DNA of 6,731 bases from a bacterium (GCA_030647845.1 JAUSIO010000028.1:1-6731), one strand, 5' to 3'. Shown: positions 1 to 5,269, counted from the first letter of the stretch. Made by a program: numbers and translations. Notes: a model not told the origin generated them from the sequence alone.

Positions 1-189
1 ACCGGCAACCTCGACCCGGTCAACACGTTCGAGATTGTGCAGATTTTAAAAAAGATTAACGACCTCGGCACGACCATCATTTTAACCACACACAACAAAG
101 GCGTCATCGATGCGCTCAAAAAGCGCGTCATCACGATGGACCGCGGCCGTGTCGTCCGCGACGACCGGGAGGGGAAGTATATCTTATAA
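1..189 (+). CDS. ftsE: FtsE, cell-division ABC transporter ATPase (3' end only)
   Basis: The frame is open from the first base and gives the last 62 residues of an ABC ATPase. It begins with TGNLDP, the D-loop that follows Walker B. His31 of the fragment, in ILTTHN, is the H-loop (switch) histidine, followed by the usual VIDALKKRVITMDRGRVVRD tail (IDALKKRVITMDRGRVV here). The Walker A, Q-loop and signature motifs lie before the window. FtsE binds ATP in the cytoplasm and, with FtsX, transmits ATP hydrolysis across the membrane to peptidoglycan hydrolases at the division site. Assignment to FtsE rather than another ABC ATPase depends mainly on the ftsX gene 110 nt downstream on the same strand; the tail alone would also fit LolD/MacB-type ATPases. 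The stop is TAA at 187-189. Confidence 0.88.
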   Translation, partial: TGNLDPVNTFEIVQILKKINDLGTTIILTTHNKGVIDALKKRVITMDRGRVVRDDREGKYIL

Positions 190-299
190 AATAAGGAGCT
201 TCGCGACTATATTTTATTAGATCCTGACGTCTAGGAAGGATAAGCATAGATCCCGAGGCATCCGAGGGATAAGTCCAAAAATAAGGTAGAATACAAGAC
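190..299 (+). promoter_or_regulatory. ftsE-ftsX spacer with putative -10 box for a leaderless ftsX transcript
   Basis: ftsE and ftsX usually overlap or nearly touch; here 110 nt separate them. The spacer ends with TAGAAT at 287-292, a good -10 hexamer, followed by 7 nt and then the ftsX ATG. A transcript from it would begin at or next to the start codon. No convincing -35 hexamer is seen 16-18 nt upstream, and the nearest purine-rich stretch (AAGG, 283-286) is 13 nt from the ATG, too far for a normal ribosome binding site. A short direct repeat CCGAGG occurs twice at about 254-267. The promoter is an inference from spacing and hexamer only. Confidence 0.35.
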
Positions 300-1232
300 A
301 TGAACTGGGTGACGACAAAACGGATCTTTCGCGCGGGGTTCCTCGATTTTTGGAGGAACGGTTTTGTGTCTCTGGCTTCGATTTTAGTGATGACCGTAAC
401 GCTCTTTGTGGTAGGCACCACCATATTTGCGGGTGTCATTCTTAACTCAACACTTTCGGATTTGCGCGACAAAGCCGACATCAACGTGTACTTTACTACC
501 GACGCGCCAGAGAGCCAGATGCAACAACTACAGCAGTCGGTCGCCGCACTGCCGCACGTCGCCTCGGTACAGTTTGTCTCTGCCGAGGACGCACTCACCG
601 CGTTTCGCGAGTTGCACAAAAACGACCAGCTTATCCTGCAAGGACTAGACGCGCTCGGCAAAAACCCATTGAGTGCTGTACTCAATATCCGTGCAAAAGA
701 CATTTCGCAGTACGATGCCATCGCCAAGTTTTTGGCACAACAACAAGGGCTCTCGACTGGAGGCGCCTCTATTATCGACAAGGTAAACTACTTCGACGAG
801 AAGCACCGCCAAGCGCTCGACCGCCTCCAGCTCATTACTGCGTCCGCACAGCGGCTCGGGTTTGCCATCATTGCCATTTTAATTCTTACGACTATCGCCA
901 TCTCGTTTACCACGCTACGGCTTGCGATTTACACTAGCCGCGAGGAGATACACGTGATGCGCTTGGTCGGTGCAGGGCAGTTTTACATCCGTGCACCGTT
1001 TATGGTCGAGGGTGTCTTGTATGGTCTGGTTGCCGGTATGGTAACTCTGCTTCTTTTTTACCCGTTCACCTACTGGGTAGGCGATGCAACAGCCGGCTTT
1101 TTTGGCGGTATTAACGTCTTTTCCTACTATCTCTCACATTTCCCGCTCTTCTTCCTTATTATTGTGGGTACGGGCGTCGTCTTGGGGGCACTCTCGAGCT
1201 TCTTGGCGGTGCGCAGATATTTAAAAATCTAG
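300..1232 (+). CDS. ftsX: FtsX, cell-division membrane protein (ABC transporter permease-like)
   Basis: This 310-residue protein has the FtsX layout. A short cytoplasmic N-terminus (KRIFRAGFLDFWRNGFVSLAS) leads into TM1 at about 23-48. A large extracytoplasmic domain (about 49-180) starts with the typical DLRDKADINVYFTTDAPE stretch. TM2 is at about 187-210, a cytoplasmic loop with TSREEIHVMRLVGAG (212-226) and FMVEG (234-238) follows, then TM3 (about 236-258) and TM4 (about 281-303). The SREEIxVMRLVGA...FMVEG motif is characteristic of FtsX and contacts FtsE. In other bacteria the extracytoplasmic domain activates peptidoglycan hydrolases or their adaptors when FtsE cycles ATP. Length is normal for the family. 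The ATG at 300 places the KRIFR segment correctly and no earlier start is needed. Its neighbour ftsE supports the identification. pyrG begins 25 nt after the stop. Confidence 0.95.
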   Translation: MNWVTTKRIFRAGFLDFWRNGFVSLASILVMTVTLFVVGTTIFAGVILNSTLSDLRDKADINVYFTTDAPESQMQQLQQSVAALPHVASVQFVSAEDALTAFRELHKNDQLILQGLDALGKNPLSAVLNIRAKDISQYDAIAKFLAQQQGLSTGGASIIDKVNYFDEKHRQALDRLQLITASAQRLGFAIIAILILTTIAISFTTLRLAIYTSREEIHVMRLVGAGQFYIRAPFMVEGVLYGLVAGMVTLLLFYPFTYWVGDATAGFFGGINVFSYYLSHFPLFFLIIVGTGVVLGALSSFLAVRRYLKI

Positions 1233-1257
1233 TTCGACTACGCTCACTATAAATAAT

Positions 1258-2943
1258 ATGGCATTTGGATTATTTGGTAAAAAAGAGGTGACAAATCCTA
1301 AGTATATCTTTGTCGTTGGCGGCGTGATGTCGGGTATTGGCAAAGGGGTTGCTACCTCCTCGATAGGTCGGATTCTCAAAGACAAGGGGTTTAGTACGAC
1401 GGCGATTAAAATCGACCCATATATCAACGTCGACGCCGGCACGATGAACCCGACCGAACACGGCGAGGTGTTTGTGCTCGACGACGGCTACGAGTGCGAC
1501 CAAGACATGGGCAACTACGAGCGGTTTTTAGGCGAGACGCTACCGGAGGTCAACTACATGACCACTGGCCGCGTCTACCTCGAGGTCATTCGCCGCGAGC
1601 GTGCGCTCGAGTATAAAGGCAAAAATGTCGAAGTAGTACCCGACATCCCGCTGGAGGTCCTGCGCCGCATATCCCTCGCACAGCAAAAAGCGAACGCCGA
1701 CGTTACCTTGATTGAGGTCGGCGGCACCATCGGCGAGTATCAAAACATCATCTTTCTTGAAGCGGCGCGTATGCTCAAACAAAAATTCCCCCGCGATGTC
1801 GCGGTGGTGATGCTCTCCTATGTGCCGATACCTGGCAATATCGGCGAGATGAAGACCAAGCCAACCCAGTATGCCGCGCGCACACTCAACGGTGTGGGCT
1901 TGCAGGCGGATATTATCATCGCACGCGCGAGCCAGCCCATAGACCAAAAACGCAAGGATAAGATAGCGACGTTCTGTAATATTTTGCCCGACCGCGTGAT
2001 ATCAGCGCCCGACCGCGACAGCATATACGACGTGCCACTCGACTACGAAAAAGACGGCATGGGCGATATTCTTTGCGATATTTTGGGACTTGAAAAACGC
2101 ACAACCAACCTTAGCGCGTGGGACACGTTTGTGCAGCAGTCAAAAAATGCTACGAGCGAAGTCTCGATTGCAGTGGTTGGTAAATATTTTAACTCCGGCG
2201 AGTTTGTACTCTCCGACGTGTATATCTCGGTGTTGGAGGCAATCAAAACCGCCGGTTACCATCAAAACAAAAAGCCAAAGATAACCTATATAAGTTCGCA
2301 AGACATAGAGCTCGGCAAACTGCCGCTTGCAGAGCTCGAAAAGTTTGATGGCGTCTTGGTGCCGGGTGGCTTTGGCGAAACGGGCGTCGAGGGTATGATT
2401 ATGGCGGCGCAGTATTGCCGCGAGAAAAAAATCCCGTATTTTGGCATCTGCTACGGCATGCACATGCTCGTCATCGAGTACGCACGCACGGTTGCTCAGC
2501 TTTTGGGCGCACACACGACCGAAATAAAAAAAGACACGCCGTACCCGGTGATTGATATTATGGAAAGTCAAAAAGAAGTCGTCGAGAAGGGGAGCTACGG
2601 CGGCACGATGCGCTTGGGTGCGTACCTGTGCGTCTTGCAAGAGGGGAGTATCGCACGTGAGGCGTATGGGAAGGCAGAAATTTCGGAGCGCCACCGCCAC
2701 CGGTTTGAGGTGAATCCGAAATATATTGAACAGTTGCAAAAAGCGGGGCTCGTTTTCTCGGGCAAATCGCCAAGTGGCATTTTGATGGAAATCGCGGAGT
2801 TGCCCCGCGCGCTACACCCGTTCTATCTTGGGGTACAATTCCACCCCGAGTTCCTCTCCCGCCCACTCTCCCCACATCCGCTCTTTGCGGCATTTGTCAA
2901 AGCCGCCAGCACGGGCAGGCAGGCGGGTGAGCGGAAAAAATAA
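1258..2943 (+). CDS. pyrG: CTP synthase (glutamine-hydrolysing)
   Basis: This cytosolic enzyme converts UTP to CTP with ATP and glutamine, the last step of pyrimidine nucleotide synthesis. The 561 residues contain both domains. The synthetase domain (about 14-285) has the phosphate-binding loop GGVMSGIGKG (21-30), KIDPYINVDAGTMNP (51-65), HGEVFVLDDG (68-77), GNYERF (85-90) and IEVGGTIGE (152-160). The class I glutamine amidotransferase domain (about 300-548) has the oxyanion segment PGGFG (369-373), nucleophile Cys398 in GICYGMHM, GGTMRLGAY (448-456), ERHRHRFEVN (477-486), and His529/Glu531 in FHPEF. All catalytic residues are present, so it should be active. Oddities: the nucleophile elbow reads GICYGMHM rather than the usual GICLGMQ, and about 13 extra residues (MAFGLFGKKEVTN) precede the conserved start. 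The ATG at 1258 has no Shine-Dalgarno sequence; TATAAA at 1248-1253 lies 4 nt upstream. The stop is TAA followed at once by TAG. Confidence 0.98.
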   Translation: MAFGLFGKKEVTNPKYIFVVGGVMSGIGKGVATSSIGRILKDKGFSTTAIKIDPYINVDAGTMNPTEHGEVFVLDDGYECDQDMGNYERFLGETLPEVNYMTTGRVYLEVIRRERALEYKGKNVEVVPDIPLEVLRRISLAQQKANADVTLIEVGGTIGEYQNIIFLEAARMLKQKFPRDVAVVMLSYVPIPGNIGEMKTKPTQYAARTLNGVGLQADIIIARASQPIDQKRKDKIATFCNILPDRVISAPDRDSIYDVPLDYEKDGMGDILCDILGLEKRTTNLSAWDTFVQQSKNATSEVSIAVVGKYFNSGEFVLSDVYISVLEAIKTAGYHQNKKPKITYISSQDIELGKLPLAELEKFDGVLVPGGFGETGVEGMIMAAQYCREKKIPYFGICYGMHMLVIEYARTVAQLLGAHTTEIKKDTPYPVIDIMESQKEVVEKGSYGGTMRLGAYLCVLQEGSIAREAYGKAEISERHRHRFEVNPKYIEQLQKAGLVFSGKSPSGILMEIAELPRALHPFYLGVQFHPEFLSRPLSPHPLFAAFVKAASTGRQAGERKK

Positions 2944-2951
2944 TAGCGAGA

Positions 2952-3197
2952 TTACTTTTTCTTCCCCTCGCTTGCGCGCGCGTTTTTCGTTTTCTTGCGA
3001 ATCGGGTTCATTCTGGCATTTTTTGCCCTACCTTCAAGCCGTGGCGGGCGTGTGAGATGATCCACCTCTCGTAATAACTTTTTCTTGTCCGTTGGCAGTT
3101 GTTTTTTCATATTAAAGACTATAGCATTAAGATTGTTAGTACAACCAGCATACAGGGATTTGTCGGTACATTCGAGGATATAAACAAAATAACTCAC
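2952..3197 (-). pseudogene. GIY-YIG nuclease-like ORF, N-terminal half only (probable remnant)
   Basis: The 81-residue product opens with YFVYILECTDKSLYAGCTNN, which matches the start of the UPF0213/YhbQ type of GIY-YIG domain: VYI stands for GIY and YAG for YIG. In the family this is followed by an Arg-containing helix, a HNxGKGAxYTRxRRP stretch and a catalytic Glu. None of these appears. After residue 24 the chain becomes a Lys/Arg-rich tail (KKQLPTDKKKLL... to ASEGKKK) with no recognisable domain. I read it as a decayed gene or one fused to unrelated DNA. Start choice: GTG at 3197 overlaps an ATG at 3199 that runs straight into TGA. The ORF converges on pyrG, with 8 nt between the two stops. 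It could still be expressed as a short basic protein; nuclease activity is unlikely. Confidence 0.5.
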
Positions 3198-3429
3198 ATC
3201 ACAAAGTAATTTTACCTTCAGACCGCACTTCGTCGAGGACTCCTCAGTGTCTTCAATTTTCTACGGGTCGAAGCCCGCCTGTCGGACAGGCGGGCGCAGA
3301 CTCTGAAATTTGAGTCCGCGAAAATTGAAGAGCTGCGTGGGCTGGACTCCGCTAGAACCTCTTTAATGACCATTTCGGACTACTCATGGTTTGCCGTGGT
3401 GCGCACTTGGTAAGGCATAAATACCGTCT
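3198..3429. other. Intergenic region between fic and the GIY-YIG remnant
   Basis: I see no gene in these 232 bp. The middle carries the structured inverted-repeat element described at 3250-3331. The heptamer GGACTCC occurs at 3239-3245 and 3344-3350, on either side of that element, and in inverted partial form (GAGTCC) at 3312-3317 inside it. The part nearest fic (about 3360-3429) has no clear structure. No T-run follows any of the stems on either strand, so I cannot support an intrinsic terminator for fic. Confidence 0.5.
3250..3331. repeat. Nested inverted repeats able to fold as a three-way junction
   Basis: A 12-bp perfect outer stem joins TCTTCAATTTTC (3250-3261) with GAAAATTGAAGA (3320-3331). 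Inside it are two hairpins. The first has a perfect 10-bp GC-rich stem, GCCCGCCTGT (3273-3282) with ACAGGCGGGC (3286-3295), and a CGG loop. The second has an 8-position stem, GCAGACTC (3296-3303) with GAGTCCGC (3312-3319), containing one A/C mismatch (a G-U pair on the - strand transcript) and an 8-nt loop. The second hairpin abuts both the first hairpin and the outer stem, leaving only 11 nt unpaired. Read from the - strand it lies in the 3' region of the fic operon. It may be a mobile palindromic repeat or a structured RNA; nothing in the sequence decides this. GC-rich stems like the first are frequent intergenic repeats in such genomes. Confidence 0.6.
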
Positions 3430-4005
3430 TTACCGACTGACTAGCCGTTTGAGCTCAACTGCTAACTGCTCCTCGTCTTTCTCAAAGCTGGCTATCATCG
3501 CTTCCATAAAGCGCCCGGGGACGAGTTTATCGAGATTGAGCGGGTGGGTAGCGCGGTCGGCAAGAAGCAAGAGAAAGGAGGTTTGCGCCCGGCCGTTGCC
3601 CTCGCGGAACGGGTGGATAGCATTAAGCGTCGCTAAAAAATGCGTAGCACCAGTTGCAAACTCGTCGGCCGAGAGTTCGCGGAGATGGTTTTGATCCTTT
3701 AGATTATCAAATAGTTTTTGCATCTCTTGCTCGATGTACTCAGGGTAACAAAAGGCGCTCCCACCCTTGCTCATGCGTACCGTCCGGAATTCTCCAGCCC
3801 ATGGATACACGTCCTGAAAAAGATGCCGGTGGATGGCACAGTAGTGAGCAACACTCAACCGCCCTGCAGGGAGGGGCTCATCGGAGCGCTGCATAGTCAT
3901 AGCCGCCTCAAATTCGTTGAGCGAAGCCTGGTCGCGGATGTCAGGTATGTTCTTGAGGACCGTTGTCCCTTCATAGCAGTAGAGGTCGTGTACCGCGTCG
4001 TACAT
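3430..4005 (-). CDS. fic: Fic-domain protein (probable AMP-transferase toxin)
   Basis: The 191-residue protein is a single Fic domain with an intact active-site motif HPFREGNGR (131-139). His131 is the expected catalytic base, and Arg139 and the glycines form the ATP phosphate pocket. Other family hallmarks are LKNIPDIRD near the N-terminus (17-25), IHRHLFQDVYPWAGEFRTV (58-76) and the target-docking flap around SKGGSAFCYPEYIEQEM (79-95). Known Fic enzymes of this kind transfer AMP from ATP to a hydroxyl side chain of a target protein, some of them gyrase and topoisomerase IV. No inhibitory helix with an S/TxxxE motif is seen at its own N-terminus, which fits a class I Fic regulated by a separate antitoxin, the gene just upstream. 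Only 9 nt separate the antitoxin stop from this ATG, in the same frame and without a Shine-Dalgarno sequence, suggesting translational coupling. There is no secretion signal or extra domain, so it probably acts inside the cell. Its actual target is unknown. Confidence 0.93.
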   Translation of the reverse strand: MYDAVHDLYCYEGTTVLKNIPDIRDQASLNEFEAAMTMQRSDEPLPAGRLSVAHYCAIHRHLFQDVYPWAGEFRTVRMSKGGSAFCYPEYIEQEMQKLFDNLKDQNHLRELSADEFATGATHFLATLNAIHPFREGNGRAQTSFLLLLADRATHPLNLDKLVPGRFMEAMIASFEKDEEQLAVELKRLVSR

Positions 4006-4014
4006 ATGGCGGAG

Positions 4015-4212
4015 TTAGCGGGTGTACTTCTGGGTAATAACCTGACGTCGTTCTTTATGAGAGAGGCCGTTTTGCTCAAACGCTTGAAAGTCCTTGCGTA
4101 ACTCCTGAGTCAAGCGAATACCCTCTACAGCACTAATCTTCGCAAAGGCCTGACGGCCGATGGTGTAACTATGACTGTTCTCCGCTTGGCCCTGTTGAGA
4201 TACCTTTTTCAT
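4015..4212 (-). CDS. Short Fic antitoxin (VbhA/YhfG-like)
   Basis: This 65-residue protein is encoded immediately before fic. Its core, from about residue 21, has the pattern of the small Fic antitoxins: an inhibitory-helix segment KISAVEGIRLT (25-35), then a charged helix (ELRKDFQAFEQNGLS) and a helix ending in QKYTR. In class I Fic modules the antitoxin helix inserts a Glu next to the ATP pocket, where it pairs with the last Arg of the Fic motif and blocks productive ATP binding. Glu30 followed by Gly31 would fill this role. The Ser (Ser27) is three residues before the Glu; VbhA and YhfG have it four before. The first 20 residues are low in hydrophobics and probably flexible. The ATG at 4212 is chosen because it lies 6 nt after an extended -10 box and no Shine-Dalgarno is present. 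The function is inferred from partner and motif. Confidence 0.8.
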   Translation of the reverse strand: MKKVSQQGQAENSHSYTIGRQAFAKISAVEGIRLTQELRKDFQAFEQNGLSHKERRQVITQKYTR

Positions 4213-4218
4213 AATTGA

Positions 4219-4227
4219 AGTATAGCA
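4219..4227 (-). promoter_or_regulatory. Putative extended -10 promoter for antitoxin-fic, leaderless
   Basis: On the - strand the 23-nt gap before the antitoxin gene reads TGCTATACT, an extended -10 element (TGn plus TATACT), then 6 nt and the ATG. Transcription would begin at or beside the start codon. There is no good -35 hexamer, which extended -10 promoters tolerate. If active, it would let antitoxin and fic be transcribed separately from the upstream winged-HTH gene. Confidence 0.42.
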
Positions 4228-4235
4228 TATTTAGG

Positions 4236-4535
4236 CTATTTATTCATCTCGTATCTGACAGCTTTACCGGTGCTGCCGAGGCGCTTAAGCTTACCCTCCT
4301 TTTGGAGCGTAGCGAGGTAGCGGGAGGCGGTAGCATCCGAGACACCGAGCAGTTTTTCTACTTCGTTATTGCTGATTGAGCCCTTTTTTCCTACCTCTTC
4401 TAGTATAAGGTCGAGTTTCTTGCGCTTTTTCGACTGGATAGCCGCTCGAGCTTTTACGCCTACATCCGCTACAGGAGCAAGAGGTTTAGGCACAATAATT
4501 GGCTTAGTTTGAGGCGTTGAGATAGCCAAAGCCAC
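4236..4535 (-). CDS. Winged helix-turn-helix protein, likely regulator of the Fic module
   Basis: The 99-residue product has two parts. Residues 1-40 are Pro/Ala/Lys-rich (PIIVPKPLAPV) and probably disordered. Residues 41-98 form a winged HTH: a helix (KLDLILEEVGKKG), then SISNNEVEKLLGVSDATASRYLATL as the helix-turn-helix (about 53-77), and a wing KLKRLGSTGKAVRYEM. This pattern resembles the wHTH found as a C-terminal domain in many Fic proteins and in small DNA-binding regulators, which makes a regulatory role in this operon plausible. The stop is 23 nt before the antitoxin ATG, same strand. The start is uncertain: the frame stays open upstream to about 4621 with no ATG, GTG or TTG, so GTG at 4535 is the first usable codon. 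The nearest Shine-Dalgarno-like stretch (AAAGAGG, 4550-4556) is about 14 nt away. The 5' end may have been altered where it meets the recombinase fragment. DNA binding and autoregulation are inferred. Confidence 0.75.
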   Translation of the reverse strand: MALAISTPQTKPIIVPKPLAPVADVGVKARAAIQSKKRKKLDLILEEVGKKGSISNNEVEKLLGVSDATASRYLATLQKEGKLKRLGSTGKAVRYEMNK

Positions 4536-4558
4536 CTTGGGGATGTTTACCTCTTTAG

Positions 4559-4858
4559 GGACTATTATTGCTTGCCGAAGAGGCGAAGTGGAAACTAGAT
4601 AAAGGCGACCTACATGTCCGCAGGGGCATTCTTGCGGCTCTCGGTTCGAACCTCATCGTCAAAGATAAAATGCTTAGCATTGACACAGAGAAATGCCTCT
4701 TCCCCATAACGAAAATATCAAAAGAGGTACTCGCGATACACAAACGGTTCGAACCGATAAATACCCTTGAAAAACAAAGACAATTTGAGCAAAAGTGCTC
4801 ACAAAGTCCAACTCTGCTACATTATACGACCAAGTCCGAACCTATTTCGAGCGACTGA
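4559..4858 (+). pseudogene. Serine recombinase (large resolvase/invertase type), 3' fragment
   Basis: An open frame from just after a TAG at 4556-4558 encodes about 99 residues that match the extreme C-terminal region of serine recombinases common in Parcubacteria-like genomes. The tell-tale segment is a charged helix followed by GILAALGSNLIVKDKMLSID (residues 20-39 counted from the TTG at 4568), then a lysine/proline-containing stretch. The catalytic N-terminal domain with its Ser, the recombinase domain and the zinc ribbon are absent, and unrelated DNA, the winged-HTH gene on the opposite strand, begins at the break. It is therefore a decayed or truncated gene with no recombinase activity of its own. 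TTG at 4568 could start a short peptide, but no ribosome binding site is seen. The fragment indicates past site-specific integration or rearrangement next to the Fic module. The family call is from memory of the C-terminal motif. Confidence 0.6.
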
Positions 4859-4866
4859 ACTGATGT

Positions 4867-4883
4867 CGCGCGCTCCGCGCGCG
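4867..4883. repeat. Alternating C/G hairpin
   Basis: CGCGCGC (4867-4873) pairs perfectly with GCGCGCG (4877-4883) around a TCC loop, 9 bp after the recombinase fragment stop. No T-run follows, so a terminator is not supported. Confidence 0.5.
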
Positions 4884-4912
4884 TGGTGGCTTTGACCTTT
4901 GCCTCACGATTC

Positions 4913-5044
4913 GAGCCGGTGGTGATGCTGAACCCCGCCACACCTCGACAAGCTCGGTGTCCCGCCCTCTCGCCTTGCCGCTCCTCTCCATTCTGGTTTT
5001 TTGCGGGGGGGATTTGAAAAAAGGAATGGGCGGCAAAGGCGAGG
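4913..5044 (+). repeat. Left arm of long inverted repeat (about 132 bp)
   Basis: This stretch, beginning GAGCCGGTGGTGATGCTGAA, recurs in reverse complement at the right end of the window (6598-6731). By eye the two copies differ only by a 7-versus-8 G homopolymer (5005-5011 here) and one G/T substitution near 5023 before they diverge after GGCAAAGGCGAGG. The arm is itself nearly palindromic: 4961-4993 can pair with 5024-5050 with small bulges, and a T6 run (4997-5002) faces an A6 run (5017-5022). This combination of a self-complementary core repeated in both orientations is typical of MITE-like or REP-like non-autonomous elements. It carries no gene. Confidence 0.85.
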
Positions 5045-5050
5045 GGCGGG

Positions 5051-5070
5051 TTCCTTTTAAGAAAAAGGAA
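5051..5070. repeat. AT-rich hairpin
   Basis: TTCCTTTT (5051-5058) pairs with AAAAGGAA (5063-5070), perfect 8-bp stem, AAGA loop. It sits immediately inside the left repeat arm and is absent from the right copy, so it marks where the two copies diverge. Confidence 0.5.
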
Positions 5071-5096
5071 GTGGGCGGGATTCAAATACAAGTGGA

Positions 5097-5133
5097 GCCT
5101 CGCCATACAAAATCCTTTATGGAATGGCGAGGC
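5097..5133. repeat. 10-bp perfect inverted repeat
   Basis: GCCTCGCCAT (5097-5106) is the exact reverse complement of ATGGCGAGGC (5124-5133), with a 17-nt loop. No function is evident; no T-run follows on either strand. Confidence 0.55.
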
Positions 5134-5178
5134 GCAAATCTGTATGTGCTTGCCCCAAACCCACCCATGCGCACACAT

Positions 5179-5221
5179 CATCCCCGCCGTTTTTGAGGAA
5201 CATTGTAAAACGGCGGGGATG
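5179..5221. repeat. 15-bp perfect inverted repeat
   Basis: CATCCCCGCCGTTTT (5179-5193) is the exact reverse complement of AAAACGGCGGGGATG (5207-5221), with a 13-nt loop. The T-run lies inside the stem rather than after it, so this is not a standard intrinsic terminator on either strand. It lies about 40 bp upstream of the DKNYY gene's putative -10 box and could be an operator or a mobile palindrome. Confidence 0.6.
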
Positions 5222-5260
5222 GCTCCCTTGTGGACTATTACATAAACACCTTAGATTTTC

Positions 5261-5269
5261 TGGTACACT
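5261..5269 (+). promoter_or_regulatory. Putative extended -10 promoter for the DKNYY gene, leaderless
   Basis: TGGTACACT is an extended -10 element (TGn plus TACACT). It ends 6 nt before the ATG at 5276, the same spacing as at the antitoxin gene. No Shine-Dalgarno sequence lies between, and the -35 position reads CATAAA, a poor match. The expected transcript starts at or next to the ATG. Confidence 0.45.

Noticed and set aside
131..781. 216-residue open frame on the - strand across the ftsX start
   Set aside because: Antisense to ftsX, which has full family motifs; the product is a Ser/Cys-rich shadow without recognisable domain.
1540..2739. Long - strand frames (1540-1947, 2140-2739) inside pyrG
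   Set aside because: Both mirror the conserved pyrG reading frame and encode no recognisable protein.
3273..3295. GC-rich hairpin as terminator for fic or for the GIY-YIG ORF
   Set aside because: No U-tract follows in either direction, and it is part of a larger nested fold.
3386..4101. + strand frames opposite fic (3386-3694, 3718-4101)
   Set aside because: They lie antisense to the well-supported Fic and antitoxin genes and show no domain.
4640..4756. tRNA T-arm-like GGTTCGAACC
   Set aside because: No acceptor, D-arm or anticodon stem surrounds either copy, and both lie inside the recombinase reading frame.
4822..5181. 119-residue - strand frame through the palindrome region
   Set aside because: It runs through the inverted repeat, palindromes and the end of the recombinase fragment; the composition follows the repeats rather than protein constraints.
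5179..5221. Strong GC hairpin as an intrinsic terminator
   Set aside because: The T-run is inside the stem, not after it, on both strands; it is kept as a palindrome only.
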